A DNA stretch of 64,000 nucleotides. It comes from Cyathus striatus (taxonomy: Eukaryota; Basidiomycota; Agaricomycetes; Agaricales; Nidulariaceae). Below the pieces are notes generated by a model that saw only the letters and a list, made by a program, of their open reading frames with translations, did not search any database and was not told where the DNA came from. Both the position numbers and the translations under genes were made by a program. The stretch spans positions 3,968,001-4,032,000 of the forward strand of contig JAOVFP010000002.1 in NCBI GenBank assembly GCA_025738555.1. Direction: 5' to 3'. This document shows, in pieces, positions 24,965 to 36,831 of the stretch. Positions within the stretch are counted from its first letter, which is position 1; every line of letters begins with the position of its first letter.

Positions 24965-27112
24965 ATGAAATACGTCGCCCTTCTAAGTGGTGGAAAAGAT
25001 AGCTGTTACAATCTTCTCCACTGCGCAAAAAATGGCCATGAGCTAGTGGCTGCTGCCACTTTAGGTCCAGAACCTGGGAAAGGTCCGGGGACCTTCTTCT
25101 CATAAACCATTTGTTTTCCGACGTATTCTTTAGAGGAACTCGACTCGTATCTCTACCAGACTGTTGGACAAGATGCTATAAATCTTATAGCTCAAGCGCT
25201 GGAAGTTCCATTATATCGACAAGTCATAAAAGGGACTGCTGTCGAGCAAGGCTCTCATTACGGCGATCGAGAGGATGCTGTGAAGGGGACTGAAGGAGAC
25301 GAAACCGAAGACCTCTTTACTTTATTGTCTACAGTCAAGGTAGATAGTCTATATTATCGCTGTTATGTACCGCGTTCTATTGACTTATGTTACGTTGCAG
25401 TCAAAACATCCTGAAGTTCAAGGTGTCTCGGTCGGTGCTATCTTGTCCAATTATCAACGCGTAAGAGTTGAACATGTGTGAGCGCTGCTATTTAGAACAG
25501 GTAACACATTTATTAATTTAAGGTTGAAGTTGTCGTCGTTTAGGGCTCACATCGTTAGCTTACCTTTGGCAACGAGATCAAGCAGAATTATTGTCTGAAA
25601 TGATCGAAGCAGGAATGTTGTCTATATTGATAAAAGTTGCAGGAATTGGCCTTACTACAAAACATCTTGGTCTTTCCTTGACGGAGATGCAGCCTACGCT
25701 TTCGAAACTAGTGGGTCATTTTTGAGTCAGTATGAGAGAGGATTCACAGTATCTTTAGAATGCATTATATGGCCTGCATGTATGTGGTGAAGGTGGAGAA
25801 TACGAGACTTTCACGCTTGATTGCCCGCTATTCAAATATAGGATAAACCTGTAGGTCTCCACAAATATATTTTATTCAGTTTAGCACTGATCATTGTAAT
25901 ATCCGAAGCATAGATACAGAAACCGTTATTCATTCAGACAATGATTTCGCCACTGTCGCTTTTTTGAGGCTAAAGAATGCTGTTCTGGAGAAAAAAGCAG
26001 ATCTAAAAGATCACGATATATCTATTCCGCTTCTGTTGGACGAGCAATCCCAGCAGCTACAAGAGTCACTCATCGCCAACGAATGCTCCAAGCAAGTTCT
26101 ACCTGTTTTGGTTGATCTCAATAAAATCCAATATTGTGTCGAGGCTCCTGTTACCTGTCGCGTGAATGGCCCATGGATTTGCGTCTCTAACGTGGAATGT
26201 GACTTAAACTCATTTTCTCAAGGAATGTCAATCGAAGACGAAGTTCGGGAATGTTTTCGGATTGTGGCAGGTATGTATGATTGATTATTATTTGCTCATG
26301 ACTTTCCAATAATGGCTTTAGAACATCTTTTGTTACATGGACAGCAACTTTCCAGCTGTGTCAATATTAATATATATATATCTACGATGGAACTTTTCGC
26401 TTGTGTTAATTCCATTTATGGGTCGTTTTTTGGGGCTAGTCCTCCGGCAAGAGCATGTGTAGCGGTGGATTTGCCTCATCCTATTCGAGTACGCCTAGAG
26501 TGTATTGCGTTCAATGGGAATTTGTCTGAGCGCCAAGGATTACATGTACAAGGACTGAGCTATTGGGCACCAGCAAACATTGGACCTTATTCGCAAGCTA
26601 TTTTGGTGATTGATATCTCCGTGCATGTGTTGCGTTTCTCAATTCTGATATATGCAATAGGCTGGAGAAATGGCCTTCGTGTCAGGCCAAATTGGTCTTA
26701 TACCTAGTAGCTTAGCCTTACCGTCCCCACGTTCGACAGCAAGGGAGCTCGCTCTGGCAATGCAACATGTATACCGGATAAAAACCGTTTTACAAAGTAT
26801 CACCGGAAATAACTGGACTGGATTTCCCCAAGTGATGATATATTGGCTAACAGATCCAAAAAATGTACCTTTTGCAATAGCAGCTCATGCTTTTCTTAAC
26901 GTTCGATACTTCATCATACTTCATTTATTTACCTTAAGCTAACCTTGTTGAAGATACAATCACCATCACTCTTTATTGGAATAAAAGAGTTACCCAGAGG
27001 CGCTGATGTCGAAATACAGACTTTCCTGCATACCGGGCGTTTTATGGTGCTCACTGACGATGAGGAAGAGATACACAATGTATTGCCTGAATTTGAAGAA
27101 AGTCGGTACTAA
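24965..27112 (+). CDS. DPH6: Diphthine-ammonia ligase with C-terminal RidA-like domains
   Basis: Catalyses the last, ATP-dependent amidation step of diphthamide synthesis on elongation factor 2. The N-terminal ATP-pyrophosphatase domain starts [20 protein letters not shown], with the SGGKDS loop. It continues [39 protein letters not shown] and [18 protein letters not shown]. Two RidA/YjgF-like segments follow: [20 protein letters not shown] and [13 protein letters not shown] then [14 protein letters not shown]. This architecture matches yeast Dph6. About eight exons; the stop is TAA at 27110-27112 after [10 protein letters not shown]. Confidence 0.92.
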
Positions 27113-27337
27113 TCCTTGCCCAATGTTTTATGAACTGATGTGGTCGACAAGACGATATTGCTGAAACGCAGGATTGTCATATGCACACGGAGACAATACA
27201 TTTCCCTGGACATCGCGCGGCATGTGTTATGATTTGTATTAGAGGTGCAGGTACATGTACATATTCCATCTGACTACTTCGCTTTCTTACACCAGCATCT
27301 ATTAAGATCTCGACCACAGCCGTGTAAAAGCTGAGCT

Positions 27338-27585
27338 ATGTCGTCTTTCGGGCTCGGTGCTTTCAGTACGGTTGTTCCATCGTCTACAAATCTCCCACAG
27401 TGAGTTGTTTGTTATCTCCTAGCTGCACTGAATTAACTAGTCTGGCACTACCACAAGCATCTTTTTCTATTGTAGAAGGATTCTTTAATATATTTCCAAC
27501 CACTTGCATACCTTGCAGGTTCATATCTACAAGGAATAAGGAGAAATTCGATTACGCGCTTTGTGCAATAATAACAGGCGATTAA
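27338..27585 (+). other. Short spliced ORF or truncated gene remnant
   Basis: The ATG at 27338 opens MSSFGLGAFSTVVPSSTNLP. A good donor (GTGAGT) at about 27400 and an acceptor (TTGCAG) at about 27520 would join it to FISTRNKEKFDYALCAIITG and a stop at 27583-27585, about 42 residues. The start vaguely recalls Gle2/Rae1 N-termini, but the WD40 body is absent. It could be a 5' remnant of a broken gene or chance. Confidence 0.2.
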
Positions 27586-27697
27586 TCGGCGATTTCATAA
27601 AGAAGATATATCCTAAATAGTTGTGTACAAATACAAATGAAATGACAAGAGAATGTAAACTAGATCCGCAAAGCATCCTAATCATGAATTGTCCATC

Positions 27698-30054
27698 TTA
27701 CGGTGTTCCTTCTTCTCCAAGAAGCTCCATTTCGCCTAATCTACGTCGCATAGCTTTCTCAGTGGGTGTGGGAGGAACCATACGGGCAATCATCGCGGCA
27801 AACAGTGTGCATACACCACCAAAACGAAGTACCCAGGCCACACCATTCTTACCAAAGTATGTGTCCTCGTCTGGTGCGAAGTCATTACCAGATTCGTCTA
27901 CAATACGGAAGATGGTACTGGTAACAATTGCAACCTAAATAATGTCAAAGGCACAGTATACATAATAATGGTGAAAAACGTACAATGAATTGAGGCATCA
28001 CAATAGCAAGATTGTGAATTCCAAGAATTGTGCCACCGGCAAGAGGCGCAGGGGACGTAGTGGTTTCGGGAATTGCATCATATTCGTTTAATGAACGAGG
28101 TCGCATGAGCGGTTGGCGCTCGCTTGTATCGCTAGGCCGCTGCGGAAGTCCTGGTGTGGATAAATTTCGCACATGCACTGGTCGCGGTGGAGCCTCCAAG
28201 GCTGGGATAGGCTTCTCCTTCAGTAGCTAGATATCGTAATGAGGGCAGAGATTTATACAGAGAGTGATAGACCAACCTCCATGATAATCGCAAAAGGAAC
28301 CCACATTGCTACTGCCCAGCAAATCCCAACAAGGCTGATGAATATAGTGGCCTGAAAATGATAAATAACATTGTATACTTTTCGTAAGCTTAGATATACA
28401 TACCTGTGCAACCGTGGAAATGAAAAATGTCAAAAACATAAGGAAGGAGAATAATATTAATGCGCCAGTCCAAATATTGCGTAGCAAAAAGGGCATAACA
28501 GGCAATCGTAGTGGTTTTCCCTTTCGTGCAGCATCAACGCGCCAGCTGCGTACGGTGGCTCTAAGCCTCGTAATTTCGGCATCTTCGTTGACGTCTTCTT
28601 TATGAGCCATTAAACGGCGATCGCGACTGGCAAGATGGGGTAGAATAGATCCAGCGCCAACACCAACTGCACTTGATTAGTGAACGGCTCAAATTAATTA
28701 GTTATGAAGTATGCGGTACCAATAGAATAGATTAACATGGCTAATGCGCCTGAACGAACGGCTTCTTCGTGGTCTGGCTCCGTCCCAAGTTCGTACGCCA
28801 TTATTTGACTTACGTACGTGGTCGAGTAGAAGAGGAAAGGAAACCTGTATCAGGAAAAGCACATGAGATTAAGATAAAAATGCTTGCTCTGTATATGCAA
28901 CGCACCAACCCATAAATGCAAATAACTGGACACAGCAAACACGGCGTATCGGTTTGGGTAGATTGAGGATGGTCATGTATATATTATGTATGATATCTCG
29001 GAATCCATTCTTAGGATTCTTTCCGGTTGCTCTAGGCCTTTCTTCCTCTTCATGATAGAAGCAGGTAGTGAAAACTGTGACAACAAGGATAACAATTGTA
29101 ATAATGCAGAAAATCCGGAATTGCCCTCCACCCAAGAGTCCAACGATTGGGAGCTTTGATAGTGGAAGAAATCCTACATGCACTTGAGTTACAGAGATCA
29201 TAAAGAAAGCTTTAGAGTGTAGCTTACCTAACCCATAACCCATAATATTTCCAGCGTTAGTCATTCGACCATGCCATGCATTTCCAGCATTAACTTGACC
29301 AGGAGGGGCAACGTCAAGTAGAAGATTTCTCAAAGAAGCTTGAAGGCCATTCAAGGCGAAGTCAAGAATGTAGAACGAGACAACAGCAAACCCGATAGCT
29401 GTAGTATGCACGCTTCTGGTCCGTTTCTCGTCCCAATCGCCTTCTCCGACATTAAGCAGGTCGACAAAAAATGCAGCAAATTCTTTGCAGTATGCGAGTG
29501 TAAGTGCTGAAACAACAAGAGCAATCGTAGAGAGAATTATCCAGAAACGTCGACGATATTTAGAAGTCGAGGAATCTGACACGGCGCCTAGTATAAACCA
29601 ACAGCATAAATCTCTCTAGAGAATCGGCATTACAAGTATTACTAACCTATGACAGGTTGTGCCACCAAACCACTGATAGGACCTGCTAGCCAAACCAGAG
29701 AAGTGAGTCTCTCGGAAAGACCAAGATTCATTAGGAAGGGGGTGCCATAGCTAGCAAGATCGGTGAGTAAAGACGGTCCAGCGACAAACCGAGAGATGAC
29801 GCATACCCTAATTCTACGGTCCAAGCTACTTGAGCACCAGCCATTGCTACGGACAAGGTGAAGAGATTCCATGAAGATAGATGTCGTTTCTGAAGAGGAG
29901 ATGGTGAGCTCTTGTGATTCTCTTCTGTTGCGTGTCCAGGTTCTGGCATGTCGGGTATCGCATGAGCATCTGGATTTAATTGCTTTGGCCTAGCAGTGGG
30001 CCACGGAATCTGAGTAGTGGGATCGGGATCGCTGTCAGCAATGGGAGGCATCAT
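27698..30054 (-). CDS. Sucrose/alpha-glucoside proton symporter (Sut1-like, major facilitator)
   Basis: Plasma-membrane sugar transporter of the GPH/SUT type, like fission-yeast Sut1. After a hydrophilic N-terminus come FTLSVAMAGAQVAWTVELG, YGTPFLMNLGLSERLTSLVW and LAGPISGLVAQPVIGA, the typical first three helices. Later: VSFYILDFALNGLQASLRNL, MTNAGNIMGYGLG, QLFAFMGW-FPFLFYSTTYV, and a cytosolic loop with DRRLMAHKEDVNEDAEITRL. The last loop is long and Pro/Ser-rich, and the C-terminus is RMVPPTPTEKAMRRRLGEME. I count about 12 membrane segments over nine exons. Stop TAA (27698-27700). The substrate is inferred from the family. Confidence 0.85.
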
Positions 30055-30465
30055 AGTTGAAGACGAGGAGAGACGGACAGAGGAGCCAGGTGTGGCAAGC
30101 AGGCCATGAAGATACTAACAATCCAAAGAAGGCAATTATTCATTTTATATAACGTGCTTCCAACAGTACTCAACCAGTACTATATATTCTTGTCTTGCTC
30201 ACTTCGCCACCCCGCCACGTCGCATATAACATTTGTATAACAGCTTCCACTTCCTCAGCCGCCTAACCAGCGGCCATATACAACACATCACGGTAACAAA
30301 CAGTAGCAATACACGAATCGAATAAATATCTCGTTATAAAAAGGCGCAAGTCCCAACGCTGATCCTGAATGACAACAGAAATTGGTGGTAAATCAGACAA
30401 GAAAAATAATCATACAAATCTTCCTCTCAAATACAAATGCCATCCCCCTCCTCCTCCAGACGATT
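30055..30465. other. Intergenic region between tandem minus-strand genes
   Basis: About 410 bp holding the transporter promoter and the AVO2 3' end. I see no gene in it. Confidence 0.45.
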
Positions 30466-32442
30466 TTAAGCACCTCTAACTGCAGTAGCTGACATTCCGC
30501 GCCTATGTCCTGAGGATGAATCCAATCCTTGCAACGGTTTAGGCAACAAGTGAAATGCTTTTCGTCGTCCTGGAGTTGGAGTACTGTTGTCTTCTGGTAC
30601 TAAAGGTGGCTCGGGGAACTGCGCATATTGGCTGGGTGGACCAACGTAACTTTCTGGTTCTTCGAATGCCATTGCATCGCCAATGGTAACGGATCTTAAC
30701 GAGTTTGAAATGGAAGAGGACCGCGTAAGGAGAGGTATAGGCGATATCACAGGGCGTTGCTGCGTGGGATTTGTCCCAGATCGGTGTCGATTATCCAATA
30801 CTGGAGTGGAGTTGTTTGATTCCGGCGTACTTCGTAATTGTGCAGCAGACATAGAAGGTCGCAGTCGTCTCGGAGTAAGAGCTCTGCTGTGATGAGTTAA
30901 GCCTATAACATCATCACTTGTAGCGGAGGGTATGATCGTAGGATAGTTTGAACTATTTTGCGACCGGTTATCTGTTGATGATGTTCCTTGACTTCCACTT
31001 CGATTGCGCATTAGGTATTTTTCCATGGCGTCTGCATCTCGTTCTCTCATCCTACTTACAATTGGCGACAATGCAGACGGTGGATTTGCAGCTAGCGTCG
31101 ACCCCTTGGAAGATATTGAATGGGCGCCCAGACTACTCCTAGATGGTGCGTTTGGCGAATGATAGCCTGCCGAATGTTGAGAATGAAACACAGAACTTGA
31201 CGCAGTGGAAGGTTGGGGTGGTGACGACGATGTCGTCAGAGATGACTGTCCCGTTCTAAATCCATTACTATCCAAATCACCACTATCAGAAGTGGCGGTT
31301 GTTCTGCTAGTTCCCGATCCACTTCGCATACGAGTGATAGCATCCCTATCCTTAGCTGGAACAGGTGGCGGAATATTCATAGGGCTTGACCCACCCCATT
31401 CATTGCCACGCTCAGCAGCCTGAGCGAATATTTGGCGGCGCAGCTTTTTGTTGTTTTCGTACTGAAGTCTTGCAGTATCTTGAAGGGTATCCCTCGTACT
31501 AAATCTAAAAAAGATCAAATATAATCAAAGATAAAGCAGATAACCAGAGAGACGCACGAATAAGCATAATCAGAAGCAGTGAAACCTTCGTTATTCTTCG
31601 CTGCGTACTGGCATCCTCTTTCTATCAGAAGTTGGACGATCTAAATAGATGTAAAGCTGTTAACAGGTTGGAACAGAACTGAAGAAAAGTAACGTACAGG
31701 TATATGACCCCAAGCACTCGCGCTGGAAGATGATGCGTTAGTTGGAACATCAGAGGACAACGGCGAAAACGTACTAATGCAGAGGCGTATTTCCCAAATT
31801 ATCGGATAGGTCGATGTCTGCACCCAGGTCACAGAACATCTTAGACACAGAAGATCAGAAAAAGAAGGAGCGTGGCACTTCAGTAAGCAACACACCCTCA
31901 CTAATTCCTCATTGCCCTTAAGTGCAGCTATGTGAAGTGCAGTCTTTCCTTGCGCATTAGACCAGTCCAGAATCCATGAATATCGATCATAGTACATGCG
32001 CGCCATTCGCAAGACAGCTCCCGTTGAGTCTTGGGACGACAACTGAGGCGTATATGGGTTAAGTGGAGGAGGTTTATAGTCAGCAAGAAGCATGAGAATC
32101 GTATTGTTTTCAGAGTCCTATGTTGTTGTAAAAGGGAAATAAATATGCAGGATGGAGAGAACATGAAGACCTACTTTGCTTAACTCATCATCGTCATGTC
32201 CAGTTGTCAAGAGAAATTCGAAGGTTTCCTCATGTCCAAGCACGGCTGCCCATGCCAAGGACGTGTATCGTTTTGGGGCGGGGTCCGGATTGCGCATGTC
32301 AGTTTTTTGTACGAGACGTTTGACGAGAAACAAGTTGTTCTCTGGGGCGATCAATTAGCAAAGAGTGTCATGAGCTATGTCCGGCGGTGCAAGTACCCTT
32401 CACTGCTCTTCTTAGGCGAGCGGTTGCGTCCTTTTCTGCCAT
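30466..32442 (-). CDS. AVO2: TORC2 subunit Avo2-like ankyrin-repeat protein
   Basis: Non-essential subunit of TOR complex 2. The true start is a short first exon at 32442 (MAEKDATARLRRAVK), joined through an intron to ENNLFLVKRLVQKTDMRNPD. Ankyrin repeats follow: RYTSLAWAAVLGHEETFEFL, NAQGKTALHIAALKGNEELV, MFCDLGADIDLSDNLGNTPL and IPIVQLLIERGCQYA-KNNEGF. Then comes FSTRDTLQDTARLQYENNKK, the segment that follows the ankyrins in fungal Avo2. The last exon (about 350 codons) is a Ser/Thr/Pro-rich disordered tail, probably phosphorylated. Diverges from the STEEP1-type gene across 230 bp. Confidence 0.82.
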
Positions 32443-32597
32443 TTTGGCAAATGGAGGGAGATGTCGAGAGGGGGGAAAGGAGAGTACAGACGGGGAGTGA
32501 AAAGGCACAGGTGGGTGAATGAGATACAAGGACAGAGCGCACTCCGTCAGAACCGAGTTCCGCCAAGGCAGAGTTCGGCCCTAGCTTGATTAATGCG

Positions 32598-32607
32598 ATC
32601 ACGTGAT
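32598..32607. promoter_or_regulatory. ATCACGTGAT palindrome in AVO2/STEEP1 divergent promoter
   Basis: Perfect 10-bp palindrome with a CACGTG core, 75 bp before the STEEP1-type start and 156 bp before the AVO2 start. Suits a bHLH dimer; the factor is unknown. Confidence 0.4.
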
Positions 32608-32672
32608 TTCGACAGTCACATATTCCAATTTCCAATTTCCTGCATAATCTCTTACTTTACTCTCCAATATCA

Positions 32673-33322
32673 ATGCCCAAGGTCATTTCCAGATCGGCTG
32701 TTTCTTCCTCTGTCGATGGTGTGTTAACATTCTTTACGCCGTGTTGTGCTCCTCACTCAAGCATGCCTTTCAGCACAGCCCACTGCTTCTTCAGCAGCCG
32801 CGCTGCGCGTCTACTGTAAGTTTTGTCTTGCTCTCATTTATCTCTTTTCATTCAATGTCACTAGATTGTATCTGCGGCGAATTCATCGCAAGTTCAAGTA
32901 CCTACTGTGGCCGGTACTCGTGCTAACTCAAACCCACACACAGCTTGTCATTGACAAAAGTTTGGCTACTCTTCCCAAACGCAGGACAGACAGCGCCATC
33001 ATCATTCGCGCGCAGGATACATCCGAGGGACAGGGAAGGGTATTCAAGTTGAACGCAACCACAGGTGATCCGGTATTAATTGAACGGTACGAAAATATGT
33101 ATCTTTGCTGTGCTGTTTCTTGACAACATGATGGGAATAAATAGGGAAGGCGGTCATGAGCGCCAGTATCGATTCCACTGTCCGCGGTGTTCTCTTTTAA
33201 TAGGGTATCAATCTACGCCGCCCCCTGTCAAGTCTGGACCATATTTGTACGTTCTTTCAGGTGCTCTCACTCAAATGCAGGGACAAGTTCCACCAAATGC
33301 GTTTGAAGGAGAAACAAGCTAA
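32673..33322 (+). CDS. STEEP1 family protein (CXorf56/UPF0428 homologue)
   Basis: Small conserved eukaryotic protein; the human member STEEP1 helps STING leave the ER, but the fungal role is unknown. It starts MPKVISRSAVSSSVD at 32673. After an intron come ALRVY-YCICGEFI, LVIDKSLATLPKRRTDSAII, GRVFKLNATTGDPVLIE, and RQYRFHCPRCSLLIGYQSTP with PPVKSG. The Cys pairs (YCICG, CPRC) suggest a zinc site. It ends GQVPPNAFEGETS. The intron after GEFI has a GC donor (GCAAGT...ACACAG), which is needed to keep the family sequence intact. Confidence 0.88.
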
Positions 33323-33849
33323 CTGAATATTTATAACTGTCGCCCATAATTTATACAATGTATCACCCTTTCATAGTTTATTTGTCCAACAATATATCAC
33401 CGACTTCAAATGAAACTACCTGCTAAGCGGCAACCTAGGTAGAATAATAGTCAGCAATGAAAAAATGGGTACACGCTTTAAAGAAACAGAAAAGTGAAAA
33501 AAGCTCAGCTACCGTTGTAGTAAACACTCACTACGCTGATATTTTTACCAGCGTTCATACAGTGTGAATAAAGTTGACATCATAGCAAGAAAAGAAGAAT
33601 AATAAAAAGGAGCAAGGGAATAAAACTCACCGACTAATGGAAGGATGGATGGAAGAGAAAGTGTGTCGAGCGAGAGAACATATAGGAAAATAAATGTTAG
33701 GAATAGAGGGCGCTGCAAACAATAGGGCCGGCATGCCGTAGTATTCTCTAATTTACTAGTTCAAATACTTAGTACTGAGTACTGAGCACTCGCCCTCCAC
33801 CTTCCGTCCCCCTCCCTTTCTTTCCTTTCTCCTCTTCGCCCTGCCCGTC
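33323..33849. promoter_or_regulatory. Intergenic region with AGTACTGAGTACT motif
   Basis: About 530 bp. AT-rich in its first half, then a repeated AGTACTGAGTACTGAGCACT at 33771-33790, then a pyrimidine-rich run up to the next ATG at 33850, as is common at fungal transcription starts. Confidence 0.45.
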
Positions 33850-35147
33850 ATGGATCTCCCTTCTTCTCGGGACCTCGAGCTGGAGTCTCTTCTCAGGGAA
33901 AGGGATACTCAAGTCCTCCAGCTAACCGTGCGTACATTCTACATTCTCCGTTTTCTCCATCTTCTCTCTAACCCTTTTTCGTTTTCAGGATGAAGTAACG
34001 CGCTCACGACAGAACTCATTCACCCAGCCAACCGTTTCTACCTCAGATCCCGTTTCACTTCCTCCAACCCTTGTCTCCCTCTTACTCCCGCATCTCATCC
34101 TTCCCTCCTCATCTGTCCCCCACGCTTCTCACACTGTAATTGCTGCTCTCAATCAAAGAGTGGGCATGCTGCAAGAAGAAAACGATGAACTCTATGAGCT
34201 CTTAAAGAAGGGAGAGGTCGGTAAACTCAAGGAAGAGGTTCGTGGCTTGCGTCATGCTGTCGAGAAGCTGGGAAGTGCTCTTCGAGGTATGAAGTATTTC
34301 TTTCGTCTGCGCCCAGCGGTTCTAACCCTTTTTTTTTTTGGATAATTTTAAGAGTCTCATCAGGTGATCTTGTCCATGTCGTACGTGCTCCAGTAGTTGT
34401 AGCTGCCTCCTCTTCTTACATGGTCAACCTAGTGCGGAATTGGACAAAACATACGAAGCTCTAACAGCTTCCTCGCGCCAGGCAAACCTAGTTAATAACG
34501 TAAAAGCACAGTCTCAATCCCCACGCAATTCATATCTGCCAAGTCCCCAGCATAATGTGCCGGGAAATGGACATATTACTTCAAAGCCTCCTCCAACAGG
34601 TCCCCGATCGCAGAAGAAACAGCGCATATCAGATGCCAATGCCGCACCTCCTCAGGCACGCTTCTCTGGTCCGAATCTGGGACATAGGTCGCATAGCCAT
34701 GCTCGCTCGAATCAGGGGTTTCCCCGGAATTCAGACTCACGAGAGTTTAGATCTTCTGAGCACCGTTCTAGCACTGAACGCAAGCCCAACCATGCGAAGA
34801 TGGAGATTGATCAAGATCAAGGCGCGCGCCGACCATCGCCATCCACGGAACGCTCTAGAGATAGGGACAGGGAGCATGAACATGAATGGTCAGTCAAGGA
34901 TCGTGAACGGACCCAGAGGGATCGGGACAGGGACAGGGACAGGGAGCGCTTGCGGGAGCGAGAGAGAGATGTGAATAGAGCTTCGAATCCCCGACGAAAC
35001 GGGAATTCCGGCCAATCTACAGTACCTCATCGTGGTCGGGGAGGAAGTCAAGGACCCACAGCCAATCCAGCTCGAAGGACAGATCGTGATAGAAGTGCAA
35101 ATGGTTCAATTACAGATCGGACGTTAGCAGAACGAATGGGACTCTGA
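33850..35147 (+). CDS. Coiled-coil protein resembling WTAP/Mum2, with RD/RE-rich tail
   Basis: It starts MDLPSSRDLELESLLRERDT. A coiled coil follows: IAALNQRVGMLQEENDELYE, LLKKGEVGKLKEEVRGLRHA, then across a short exon ESHQVILSMS-AELDKTYEAL. The SLVLSMSAELDKTY-like block is what I associate with fungal WTAP/Mum2 proteins, partners of the mRNA N6-adenosine methyltransferase. The last exon is disordered and ends in a strong Arg-Asp/Arg-Glu region encoded partly by GGGACA repeats (34923-34945), as in splicing-associated proteins. The C-terminal tail is DRTLAERMGL. The family call is from memory of motifs and moderately uncertain. Confidence 0.5.
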
Positions 35148-35611
35148 TGTGTATGCTCTGGTTATTTTCTTTCTTTCTTAACCTCTCTTCTTGCGTTACA
35201 TGCATTATTACTTCTGGAATGGACCTTCGTATTATCCATATCAACCGGGATTGGGTTTCGCTCATGTAATATGTATATGGTACGAAATGGTTTAATGCAT
35301 TTCTTTGTGGTAGTTCTGATAAATTTATTTTTATTTAACAGTTTGTATCACTATCGAGCTTGTCATCTATGCACGCTTCTAATAAATATTTCTTGTTCTT
35401 ACACATTAGAGCTACTTTCACATGTGAGTTTTAAGTATTTTACGAACCAGGACAATAGAATATAAGCGTTGGTACCGAGCCAAATAAAGTACAAATACAA
35501 AATTAATAGGGAAATAGTTTACATACGTATGAATATTATGTAGAAATTGAATATAGCTCTAAATATTATAGCAAAGAGGCAGATGCCATCGTCCAATATC
35601 CGAAATGATAT
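35148..35611. other. Convergent intergenic region, nothing recognised
   Basis: About 460 bp, AT-rich, between converging stops. Presumably two 3' untranslated regions; no gene seen. Confidence 0.45.
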
Positions 35612-36298
35612 CTAAAACGCAAAAATCTTGGATGCTTTCCGCGACGCACTTCGCAGCGTAAAAAACTTGAAGCGTGTAATCCCCGTAGTTTTGTGCTTCT
35701 CCGATGTCACGACAGATTTCGATTGTCCGTGCAGGACAGGATGTGATAACGAAAAATCTGACGTTGGCTGTGGCTGCTCCATATCTGGAAGATATACAGG
35801 GGCAATCAAAGGTGTTGGGCACCCAGCATTCTTGACATCTACCTGCCCGACCTGGACGGACAGGAGAGAACTAGGCAGCGGAGGCACAGCGGTAGAATTC
35901 TCCGCTCCCGAAGCAGACGACACGGACGGGTGTGACGGGAGAGACATCACACGGGACTGAAGAAATGGGGTGGACGGATGGAAAGAACCGGACGTCGCGG
36001 AAGGCATTGTAGATCTGATCCTGCTTCGCGAGGGATATGGGTCCTGCAGTGAATGGTTACTTCGGCGCGGTTGAAGAGGTTGTTTGGGGATGTCATCAAG
36101 TGAGCGCGTAATGGTCAAATGCCTGGCCCTTGGAGTGGATGGATGCAGACCAGGCGGGGTATGCGGGGCGGTTGCACGAGCTCTGAGATGGAGTTCCGAG
36201 TGGCGGTGTCTCGGGGGAGGACAGGGAAGCGGGGCGGGGACGAGCTCTGGGGAAGGCTGGCGGGGAGGAGGAGAGTCTGGGCGAGTGAATATGGACAT
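35612..36298 (-). CDS. Pro/Ser-rich protein of unknown function
   Basis: Single exon, 228 residues, from ATG at 36298 (MSIFTRPDSPPPRQPSPELV). Rich in Pro, Ser and Arg, with no globular domain visible. The C-terminus is basic with aromatic residues (TGITRFKFFTLRSASRKASK then IFAF). The opposite strand also has open frames here because of GC-rich composition, so coding status is moderately uncertain. I do not recognise a family. Confidence 0.45.
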   Translation of the reverse strand: MSIFTRPDSPPPRQPSPELVPAPLPCPPPRHRHSELHLRARATAPHTPPGLHPSTPRARHLTITRSLDDIPKQPLQPRRSNHSLQDPYPSRSRIRSTMPSATSGSFHPSTPFLQSRVMSLPSHPSVSSASGAENSTAVPPLPSSLLSVQVGQVDVKNAGCPTPLIAPVYLPDMEQPQPTSDFSLSHPVLHGQSKSVVTSEKHKTTGITRFKFFTLRSASRKASKIFAF

Positions 36299-36831
36299 GA
36301 GGGGCAGAGCAACATGGCGGGAGTCGCAGCTGTATAAATACGACGACTGAGGACAGACGGGGCGTGTATCTGAAACCGACAGCGGAACACGGGGCGTACC
36401 TCCTGCGTAATTGCCTAATTAGGCCGTCAAGTTAAACAACTTCCCTCCACAAAATTTTCAAATTCCCTTGTATTCTCCCGAACAACAACAAACTTCGCAC
36501 TCTTCTTTCGCAGTCTTTCTTCCAGCTTTCATCCCAATATCGCCTCTCTTATACTCCAATCTCACACCAACTAAACACCGTTCCTGGTTACTCCCTGCCA
36601 TCCTCCGTGCGATTACTACACCATCCATCTGCATCAAATGGCCCCTGACGTACCGAAACAGAACCTTTAAGCTTGGTTTAAGCATACTCGGCCTGCTCGT
36701 AATCTGCTCCTCGTTTCATTCCCCTATCCCTCATCTTCTTCGCGCCGGAGACAACGGTTTACTGTAACGTGGCTTGAGCGTTAATTTGCCTAACCCGAGA
36801 AACACCAAATATAATGACAACATATATTACA
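36299..36831. other. Intergenic region upstream of the Pro/Ser-rich gene
   Basis: About 530 bp. A 99-codon frame on the plus strand (36468-36767) exists but has no recognisable content. The 3' end of the glutaminase gene may reach into the right side. Confidence 0.35.

Noticed and set aside
34981..34998. TTCGAATCCCC, resembling a tRNA B box
   Set aside because: It lies in the coding exon of the WTAP-like gene and no A box or cloverleaf surrounds it.
36468..36767. 99-codon plus-strand frame
   Set aside because: Hydrophobic/Ser-rich chance translation without introns or homology; may overlap the glutaminase 3' region.
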